Assembly: GCA_902776955.1 (NCBI GenBank)
Contig: CACYSG010000008.1
Span: 1-48,226, forward strand
DNA from: an uncultured Bacteroidales bacterium
Lineage (GTDB): Bacteria; Bacteroidota; Bacteroidia; Bacteroidales; Muribaculaceae
Direction of reading: 5' to 3'
Length of the DNA stretch: 48,226 nucleotides
Of the stretch, positions 42,449 to 48,226 are shown in pieces. The position numbers were made by a program, and so were the translations under genes. The notes beneath the pieces are model-generated. The model saw nothing but the letters and a program-made list of their open reading frames with translations. It did no database searches and had not been told where the DNA came from. Numbering within the stretch: the stretch's first letter is position 1; every line of letters begins with the position of its first letter.

Positions 42449-43651
42449 CTACTTTCTCCACCAGTACTGGTCAAATCCCTTGAAACCTGTTGTTCCGAAG
42501 TAGAAGATAAAGAACATGAAGAACGTAAAACCAGAATACAAGAAGAACGTGAGGGACGTCTTACGGTCCTGGTCTTTCCACAAGTTCATGCGCAGCAACG
42601 GATAGATGAACACTAACGGGTAAATGAACCAGGACAAGTAGGCGAAGCGGTTAGAGAACGCGGCCCTGATTACCATGATCCAGAATGAGTTGCACAACAG
42701 ATAGGTGTTGGCAATCACGGTAAAGGCGGGATCATTGAAATGGCGGTAACGTGTCACATACCAAATCAGAGCCACCGGGAACGAACTATAAAGCAAGAAG
42801 TCCCAACGGAAACCGACGTGGGAGAAGTTGTCGGAGTGGCCTGCGTAGTTCTGTGCTTCGGAGTAGTCTGACATTCGATCATCAAATCCCAACGCTCCAA
42901 AGAACTGCTCCATAAGCGGACCCGCTACCAGAGATATGGCAATCGAAGCGAACCAGAACCTGAGAGCCGTCTTGGTATCTTTAATAAAATACAGCGATGC
43001 AAAAGCCGCTACCGACGGTAACATTGTGGAACGGTGAATAACTAACGCCATCAGCATCAATATGATAGCAACGATACGCTTGGAATTCTTCTTATCAATC
43101 GCATACATCGCCACCTCGGCAATCGCAACAAGAATAAGACTACAAGCTAATCCATTGCGAATACCGTTCGTCCCATAAGAATAGGTACTGAATGCCGTCA
43201 AGAAAAACATCATTGCTATCCACAAGTTCTTGCGCACGAGTAAAACAGAACAAATGAACATTCCACCAAAGTATCCGAATGCCACCAGAACAAAAAAGTC
43301 GTGAACATTCATGCCCAGTACGTTCTTGGTAAATATCTGAATGTTCGACCAGAGCCACTCGGTCTTAAGACTATACGGCATATAGCCTGTCAAGTTTGTG
43401 ATACGCTCATAGTAGCCAGCATAACCAACAGTATCACCAAAGTCCTTTGCAATCTCTCTCAAGCCCAGGAAGAATACCGACGCCAGGATCAGCAACAACG
43501 ATGACACTAGTGCCGAATTGCCTTCGGCCCGCAGGATTTTTTGCTCATTAGAGCCAACATAATACAATGTTGTAATCCAGCTCAATATCAGCAAAGCTAT
43601 ATACCAGGCAGAACTATAGTAGTAATAGGGTATAAATTCAATAGGTTCCAT
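42449..43651 (-). CDS. EpsG/Wzy-like polysaccharide polymerase
   Basis: 400-residue integral membrane protein with about ten to twelve hydrophobic helices. The block FSTYSYGTNGIRNGLACSLI (GIRNG) and NRFAYLSWFIYPLVFIYPLL are the signatures of the EpsG family. It polymerises lipid-linked repeat units in the periplasm, so the locus makes a polymer rather than a single glycan. The matching flippase (Wzx) is not in the window. It lies in the middle of the glycosyltransferase run; gap 43 bp to the GT2 upstream. Confidence 0.9.
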   Translation of the reverse strand: MEPIEFIPYYYYSSAWYIALLILSWITTLYYVGSNEQKILRAEGNSALVSSLLLILASVFFLGLREIAKDFGDTVGYAGYYERITNLTGYMPYSLKTEWLWSNIQIFTKNVLGMNVHDFFVLVAFGYFGGMFICSVLLVRKNLWIAMMFFLTAFSTYSYGTNGIRNGLACSLILVAIAEVAMYAIDKKNSKRIVAIILMLMALVIHRSTMLPSVAAFASLYFIKDTKTALRFWFASIAISLVAGPLMEQFFGALGFDDRMSDYSEAQNYAGHSDNFSHVGFRWDFLLYSSFPVALIWYVTRYRHFNDPAFTVIANTYLLCNSFWIMVIRAAFSNRFAYLSWFIYPLVFIYPLLRMNLWKDQDRKTSLTFFLYSGFTFFMFFIFYFGTTGFKGFDQYWWRK

Positions 43652-43694
43652 TATGTGTCTAGTGTTTTTTTATAACTATTGTGTCGCTGAGGTA

Positions 43695-44618
43695 TCAGCG
43701 GTATATGAACTTGGTCACGAAACAAGCGAGCCGGTAATGGTGGGATACCAGCCAGGCATAGGCCCTCATCTTCCATGACGAAATGCCGGCACGGGTGATC
43801 AACGACCCGTCACGGCGAACTTGTTCCTGCAGCAACTTGATTCCGGCATCACGCTTGTACTCCCTGTGCGCCGCATCCCGCAGGATTTGTGTCATCTCGC
43901 AGGCAAACCGTCCACGAGCTATATCATGGTACTTTCTCCAGGAACTGTCGGTTTCGCGACAGATCGCATCCCAGGCCGTGTAGGCCGATAATTTCTTTCC
44001 GTTGAAGGGTTGACGGGACAGGCTGGCGGGATTCACGCGGTAATGATAGAACACGCGACCGAGCATCCGCATCTTGTTGATGCGCTGCAGCACTTGCCAC
44101 ACCATGAGCGCGTCCTCGCCATAGCTGACGTTCTCGTCAATCTTCAATCCCTCGAACAACGAGCTCCTGATCAACTTATCGCACAACGAACCGCGGAAAC
44201 TCTTGTGCTCAAGAAAGAGGCTGATGGCCTGTTCTTGTGTCAACGTGCGGTCCCCTTCGCCATTTGCGGTAATCCTGTACATCACGATGTCATAGTCATC
44301 GACCTGCTGTTCCTGCATCAGCACCTCGATGGTGTCCAGGTCAATCCAGTCGTCGCTGTCGACAAACAACACGAAGTCACCGCGCACCTTGTCCAACAGC
44401 TGGTTGCGTGTCGCGGCAACACCGTGATTGCGTTGACTGTAAATCTCGATGCGACGGTCCATGCGGGCCAGTTCTTTCATGACAGCCCAGGAGCCATCGC
44501 TGGAGCCGTCGTCAATCATGACAATCTGGAGGTCGCGATAGGTTTGGCCCACAAGCGACTCCACACATTCCTTGAGATAGGGAGCGGAATTATAAACAGG
44601 AACAAGAATCGATACCAT
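43695..44618 (-). CDS. GT2 family glycosyltransferase
   Basis: 307 residues. MVSILVPVYNSAPYL (1-15), MIDDGSSDGS (34-43) and LFVDSDDWIDLD (84-95) are the GT-A nucleotide- and metal-binding sites. The C-terminal tail (Lys/Arg-rich, ending CFVTKFIYR) is amphipathic and probably membrane-associated. It likely adds one of the first sugars after the initiating residue. It lies 21 bp after the CgeB-like transferase gene. Confidence 0.92.
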   Translation of the reverse strand: MVSILVPVYNSAPYLKECVESLVGQTYRDLQIVMIDDGSSDGSWAVMKELARMDRRIEIYSQRNHGVAATRNQLLDKVRGDFVLFVDSDDWIDLDTIEVLMQEQQVDDYDIVMYRITANGEGDRTLTQEQAISLFLEHKSFRGSLCDKLIRSSLFEGLKIDENVSYGEDALMVWQVLQRINKMRMLGRVFYHYRVNPASLSRQPFNGKKLSAYTAWDAICRETDSSWRKYHDIARGRFACEMTQILRDAAHREYKRDAGIKLLQEQVRRDGSLITRAGISSWKMRAYAWLVSHHYRLACFVTKFIYR

Positions 44619-44639
44619 CGCCTTGAATATGGATACTTT

Positions 44640-45848
44640 TTATTTGTTGGCCGGATGCTCGGCAAGCCATCGACGCTGGGCGTCGATCAGATTATTCAGC
44701 AACGACTCGGCAGCCGCCGGACCGTTGAAATGCTTACGCACAAACTCGCAGCCCGCCGTAGCAATGGCCTCGAGTTCCTGCTGGTGTTCGGGTTGCTGGT
44801 AATAGGAGATTTTGGCTTTCAGGTCGTCCAACGAGCCGTCATAGCCGATGTAGTGGACACCCTCTTTCATGCCGTAGTCCTCATAGTAGCCGACCGTCTG
44901 ACCGAGGTAGGCGCAACCGCAAGCCATACCCTCGACAAAGCCGATGCCCGGCAAGCCGATGATTTCCTCGCCCACGACACACATCTTGTAGTCGTTGAAC
45001 TTCTCCACCATGTCAAACGAGTAATACTTCTTCTGGTGGCCCAGGAAGAACTTGGAGTGCAAGCGCGTGGCAATCTGCTTCAGCTTGTTATCGTTGGCCG
45101 AAGACTTGGCTACCTTGTCATCCTCCAGGTAATCGCTGTTGAAGCAATCCACCCAGGGAGTCAACTCCTTGGCGTTGTCATACACCTGTTTGCGTGCCGG
45201 CTGCAGGCAGTTGGTGCCATAATACTTGTCCAGATAGTTGGGATAGGTCACCGTTCCCACCGACACCGCCTTGTTTTGACGCTCGTTAAAAGGCTTGATG
45301 ACCTTGAAACGCTCGGCGAACACAAAGGGGATGACCAGATACTGCTTGTTGAACCAGCCGAAGAAATCGTTGAAGCCGACAAAGCGCTTCATCATATTGC
45401 TCTCGTTGTACATCAGGTCGGGATCCACCTGTTCAAGAGACTTGGACGCCCAGGGCGTGAAGTGCAACTGACTCACCGCGATAAACGCATCGGGCCGATG
45501 GTCGAAATCTATCTGGGTCCAGAACACCTGATACATGATCACGATATCGTCGTGGCGTATCTCGTTCTCATGCTTGAGCACGGTGATTTTGTCCTTGGGG
45601 ATGCCGTTTTTCTTCATCGTGATGTCGTGCTCCAGGAAACGGAACGATTGCAGGAAGCGGTTGTCCGTCGAGTAGGACAACGACAGTCCGCGGCGGTTGA
45701 TGAAGGTGCACACCTCGACGTCGTCACGCGACAGCAGGTAGTCCAGGATATATTTATGCTTCATGGCAACCGACTGCTTGAAGATGTACTTATTGAGCGT
45801 CTTCACCAGGAACTCATTGCCATGCAGGTTGACAAATACTACTCTCAT
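44640..45848 (-). CDS. GT-B glycosyltransferase (Glyco_trans_1_2/CgeB-like)
   Basis: 402 residues. The N-terminal half (MRVVFVNLHGNEFLVKTLNKYIFKQ) forms a Rossmann domain. The C-terminal half has GHQKKYYSFDMVEKFNDYK and EEIIGLPGIGFVEGMACGCAYLGQ, the last with the Glu-Gly-Met-Ala-x-Gly donor loop of GT4-like proteins. It lacks the normal EX7E spacing, so it belongs to the divergent CgeB-type group. It probably adds an unusual sugar. It is close to the nucleotidyltransferase/kinase module at the right end (14-bp gap), so it may use that donor. Confidence 0.8.
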   Translation of the reverse strand: MRVVFVNLHGNEFLVKTLNKYIFKQSVAMKHKYILDYLLSRDDVEVCTFINRRGLSLSYSTDNRFLQSFRFLEHDITMKKNGIPKDKITVLKHENEIRHDDIVIMYQVFWTQIDFDHRPDAFIAVSQLHFTPWASKSLEQVDPDLMYNESNMMKRFVGFNDFFGWFNKQYLVIPFVFAERFKVIKPFNERQNKAVSVGTVTYPNYLDKYYGTNCLQPARKQVYDNAKELTPWVDCFNSDYLEDDKVAKSSANDNKLKQIATRLHSKFFLGHQKKYYSFDMVEKFNDYKMCVVGEEIIGLPGIGFVEGMACGCAYLGQTVGYYEDYGMKEGVHYIGYDGSLDDLKAKISYYQQPEHQQELEAIATAGCEFVRKHFNGPAAAESLLNNLIDAQRRWLAEHPANK

Positions 45849-45861
45849 ATCTTGTTATGAT

Positions 45862-46545
45862 TCAATATTTTACATTAGTCACGCTCCAGTCCTGATAGTC
45901 GTCTATCTCGATGGGGCGGAAAATCTTCTTGTCGAGCAGCATCGAGTAGATGATGTGTGACAAGTACAGGGGTGAGTATTCCTTGAGGCGCTCATAGTAG
46001 CGGCAGAACTCCGCCGCATCCTCAAAGCAGTAGCCGCCGGCACTGAAGAAGCGGCTCACCACCCGTTTCTCGATGATATTGGTCACATAGAACATGTCGT
46101 CGACGGCCACATAGCTCTTGTGCTGCGGGTCGACGATCGGCAGATTCTCGAGGGCATAGATGGCCACGCCATTCTGCGGCAGGATCTCGTCGGCCGTGAA
46201 ATAGCAGTCGGCGTCCTTGATGAACACCATGCCGGTGATGCCGTTCAGCTCAATCGCACGGGCAACGGTCTCGGCCTGGCTGCCGGTGGGCTCGTCGAGG
46301 ATGGTCACATGGGCATTGGTGAGATGGTGGCGGCGGAACTGCATCATGAGCTGCTCGTTGAGCATGAAGCGCTCGTCATGGTCACGCAGGACCACAAAGT
46401 AGATGTTGTCCATCTGGTCGAGCGGCAGGCCCGTGATGGCCCTCACGCAATACATCATCCCCTCGTCGTCCAGGCGGAACGGCTGGGGCAGTTTGTGTGC
46501 ATAGTCGTCATTGTTAGCGGCTATGGGTACTATCAGCGTCATCAT
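45862..46545 (-). CDS. Nucleotidyltransferase-like GT-A fold protein
   Basis: 227 residues from ATG 46545 (46542 is the next codon). TLIVPIAANNDDYAHKLPQPF replaces the usual NTP-binding loop (no clear GxGTR), but PTGSQAETVARAI (86-98) and VFIKDADCYF (107-116, Asp111/Asp113) match the uridine/cytidine contact and metal site of sugar-phosphate nucleotidyltransferases. It could be an active enzyme with a changed loop or a regulatory subunit. It starts 5 bp after the stop of the kinase-fold gene, so it belongs to the same module. Function uncertain. Confidence 0.65.
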   Translation of the reverse strand: MMTLIVPIAANNDDYAHKLPQPFRLDDEGMMYCVRAITGLPLDQMDNIYFVVLRDHDERFMLNEQLMMQFRRHHLTNAHVTILDEPTGSQAETVARAIELNGITGMVFIKDADCYFTADEILPQNGVAIYALENLPIVDPQHKSYVAVDDMFYVTNIIEKRVVSRFFSAGGYCFEDAAEFCRYYERLKEYSPLYLSHIIYSMLLDKKIFRPIEIDDYQDWSVTNVKY

Positions 46546-46549
46546 AATT

Positions 46550-47434
46550 TCATGCGGTTTTAGGGTTACCCAAGGTCGCCAGCTGACTTGAGATGACGCG
46601 CTTGAGATAGGCAATGACCTTGTCATCGTGGGCATACTGGAGGATGCGCAGGAAGTTCATCAGCTGCAAGGGCATGTAGTAGTCGCGATACCACTGGTAC
46701 TTGCCGGTGAAGTACTCGTCGATGGCCGTGTCGATTTTCTCGCTGATGATGCTCAGCCTCACCTTGTCGAACGGCTTGTTGTACATCAGCGTGGACCACA
46801 AGTAGGCCGTGTCCTGACGTATCTTGACGATGTCGAGCAAGGGCGACTCGATGAACGAGTCCAGGAAATCGATCAGATAGTAGTTGTTGCCGTTGAACAG
46901 GATGTTACTGAAGGTCAGGTCGCCATGGCACATGCCGACGGGCATCACCATGTCGCCCACGCCATCCATCACCTCGCTGGAACGCTTCACCAGTTCCATG
47001 GCCTCCTCGTCGTGGTTGAGATGGTCGTTGTGCGACACCTTGCGCGCCACATCGGCCATCTTGTCGGTGAGGATGCGCGAGGGCACCGTCTGCATCGACG
47101 AGTTATTGATTTCGAGGTCAATAAAGTACTTGATGGCACCGATGAGGTACTTGATCTGTTCAAAGCCCGCCTGCTCGAAGTGCTCGATGAAGTTGCGCGA
47201 GTAGATGTATTCCATCTTGATGGTCGCATCGGTGTCGCTCTGCTCCACTTCAAAGATCTTGGGCACACGGATATTCTGGTACTCGATACGGGACGCCGCA
47301 ATCTGCTTTTTCGCCTGGTTGACGAGTCGCGACACGTAGCCCGGGTCGTGGGTGCTCTTGTGGATGAACAGGTCGCTATCCTCGTGCACGATGGCGATGT
47401 CGCAGCCCGAATGGCCTTGGATGTCCAGTTTCAT
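46550..47434 (-). CDS. APH/choline-kinase-fold phosphotransferase
   Basis: 294 residues. The catalytic loop MCHGDLTFSNILF (168-180, Asp172 and Asn177) and the metal-binding YLIDFLDS (186-193, Asp189) show an active aminoglycoside/choline-kinase-type fold. The N-terminal lobe (VPKIFEVEQ... KMEYIYSRNF) binds ATP. LicA-type enzymes phosphorylate choline; others phosphorylate sugars. With a nucleotidyltransferase and a HAD phosphatase next to it, it probably makes an activated small group (sugar-1-P or alcohol-P) for transfer. The substrate cannot be read. Confidence 0.82.
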   Translation of the reverse strand: MKLDIQGHSGCDIAIVHEDSDLFIHKSTHDPGYVSRLVNQAKKQIAASRIEYQNIRVPKIFEVEQSDTDATIKMEYIYSRNFIEHFEQAGFEQIKYLIGAIKYFIDLEINNSSMQTVPSRILTDKMADVARKVSHNDHLNHDEEAMELVKRSSEVMDGVGDMVMPVGMCHGDLTFSNILFNGNNYYLIDFLDSFIESPLLDIVKIRQDTAYLWSTLMYNKPFDKVRLSIISEKIDTAIDEYFTGKYQWYRDYYMPLQLMNFLRILQYAHDDKVIAYLKRVISSQLATLGNPKTA

Positions 47435-47449
47435 AGCTTAGATCATTTA

Positions 47450-48004
47450 TCAGAGGGTTATTTTGATATAGTGGGCTCCCGCCGCCTGTGCGGCCTGCAG
47501 GCCCACCGCTGAATCTTCAAAGACGAGGGTCTCGCCTGCCGTGACGCCCATGCGCGACATCACGGTGAGATAGATCTCGGGAGAGGGTTTTCCCTGCTTG
47601 ACGTCCTCTCCGGCCAGTATCAGGTCAAAGTCGCCCGTGGCGCCGATGTGCGCCAGCGCGTTGCTCAGGTTCTTGCCGCGAGCCGTCGAGGCGACAGCCG
47701 TCAAGCCTCCGCCAGCACGGAACATCCTGATGAAGTCAAGCAAGCGGGCGTTGACGCGCAACTGGTCGAAGTGGCGCGGATAGCACTTGCCCTTGATGGT
47801 GCGTATCTGGTCTCGCACCCGGGCATCGGTGATGTTCATTGTGTCCATGAAGTTATCAAACCGCAGGCCGTAGCATTGGCGGTACTGCTCCCGGGTCAAC
47901 GTCAGGCCCACTTGCCCGAAGGCCTCGCAATAGGCCTGGTAATTGGCCTGGAACGTATCGACCAGCGTGCCGTCAAAGTCGGTGATAATCAGTTTGATTT
48001 GCAT
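47450..48004 (-). CDS. HAD-superfamily phosphatase (beta-PGM/GmhB-like subfamily I)
   Basis: 184 residues. Motif I LIITDFDGTLVDT (nucleophile Asp9, acid Asp11), motif II with VASTAR, motif III Lys in KQGKPSPEIY and motif IV VFEDSAVGLQAA are all present, so it is active. The cap domain (15-90) is helical, the C1 type. Such enzymes remove a phosphate during donor synthesis (as GmhB does for heptose) or isomerise a sugar phosphate. Kinase, HAD and nucleotidyltransferase together are the order seen in activated-sugar modules. Start ATG 48004. Confidence 0.9.
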   Translation of the reverse strand: MQIKLIITDFDGTLVDTFQANYQAYCEAFGQVGLTLTREQYRQCYGLRFDNFMDTMNITDARVRDQIRTIKGKCYPRHFDQLRVNARLLDFIRMFRAGGGLTAVASTARGKNLSNALAHIGATGDFDLILAGEDVKQGKPSPEIYLTVMSRMGVTAGETLVFEDSAVGLQAAQAAGAHYIKITL

Positions 48005-48017
48005 AACGGACAGTATG

Positions 48018-48226
48018 CTATGAGTTATATTTCATGAGCTCCTCGGGGGTGCCGTAGGAGTAATACTCTTCCATCGTGGCCAGACGGACCGTTTTGCCCT
48101 CGGCCAGGAGGTAGTTGTAGAGCAGCGACACATAGAACTCGGCCTTGCCGTGAGTGCCGTCGTCAAGCAACTGGTGGGCGATGCGCTTGAAATCCCTGCC
48201 GCTCCCGAAGAAGTAAGCGCCACACA
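48018..48226 (-). CDS. Sugar-phosphate nucleotidyltransferase (C-terminal part, cut by window edge)
   Basis: Only the last 68 codons lie in the window; the 5' part is right of 48226. The visible end reads GAYFFGSGRDFKRIAHQLL, then GKAEFYVSLLYNYLLAEGKTVRL and a final EEYYSYGTPEELMKY. The CGAYFF segment and the YGTPEEL ending are typical of the NTP_transferase family (RmlA/LicC-like). The stop (TAG, 48020-48018) lies 13 bp before the HAD gene start. It is the probable nucleotidyltransferase of the kinase-HAD module. Confidence 0.82.
   Translation of the reverse strand, partial: CGAYFFGSGRDFKRIAHQLLDDGTHGKAEFYVSLLYNYLLAEGKTVRLATMEEYYSYGTPEELMKYNS

Noticed and set aside
44010-45860. 616-codon plus-strand frame
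   Set aside because: Antisense of the CgeB-like transferase and of part of the GT2 gene; no start context, signal or motif; the composition is that of a shadow frame.
1-48226. CRISPR arrays, tRNA or rRNA genes, IS elements
   Set aside because: No regularly spaced direct repeats, no cloverleaf or rRNA sequence and no transposase or terminal inverted repeats were found on either strand.

Overview
The window is chromosomal DNA of a Bacteroidales bacterium. The signs are TAnnTTTG promoter boxes with upstream TTTG, weak or absent Shine-Dalgarno sequences, a secreted C10 (streptopain-type) protease with a dockerin-like tail, a tandem pair of deoxynucleoside kinases, Bacteroidetes-type beta-helix and GHL10 lipoproteins, and a very long single-strand polysaccharide operon. 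Prevotellaceae or Muribaculaceae would both fit; I cannot separate them from sequence alone.

Layout. Positions 1-7.5 kb are a mixed housekeeping and secreted region on both strands: the 5' part of glyA and a flavin reductase (-), two deoxynucleoside kinases (+), the C10 protease (+), a small secreted protein (+), a 412-bp intergenic stretch with REP-like palindromes, and a LysM/M23 peptidase (-). From 7.6 kb to the right edge every gene is on the minus strand, so the text below reads from high to low coordinates. The right end (48.2-44.6 kb) holds a nucleotidyltransferase, HAD phosphatase, kinase-fold protein, a second nucleotidyltransferase-like protein and a glycosyltransferase. From 44.6 to 33.7 kb come an EpsG/Wzy-like polymerase and many GT2 and GT4 glycosyltransferases. 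From 33.6 to 25.2 kb come an ACP-KASIII pair, a polysaccharide deacetylase, two tandem initiating sugar-phosphate transferases, an epimerase, an unusual PLP enzyme, a FemAB-NeuD fusion, a GT2 and an SDR. After a strong internal promoter (about 24.35 kb) follow two ACPs, an acyl-adenylate ligase, a KASIII, a sugar-transfer ATP-grasp, an MBL hydrolase, a DegT aminotransferase and a NeuD-type acyltransferase. From 17.5 to 12.8 kb come another ACP-KASIII pair, a VOC protein, a GT2, an FkbH-ACP pair and a membrane O-acyltransferase. The run ends with an EEP hydrolase, a beta-helix lipoprotein and a GHL10 lipoprotein.

How they work together. The region reads as a surface-glycan locus (initiation, glycosyl transfer, polymerisation) with a large dedicated acyl-thioester pathway inside it: five ACPs, three FabH-like KASIII enzymes with intact Cys-His-Asn triads, FkbH (glyceryl-ACP former), an acyl-ACP ligase, an SDR ketoreductase and several acyltransferases. 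My inference is that it builds one or more short custom acyl groups (hydroxyacyl and/or glyceryl) on carrier proteins and places them on amino sugars of the glycan. No MaoC/FabZ dehydratase, enoyl reductase, malonyl transferase or KASI/II lies in the window, so long fatty chains are not made by these genes alone. A Wzx flippase and a nucleotide-sugar 4,6-dehydratase are also absent here and must lie to the right or elsewhere.
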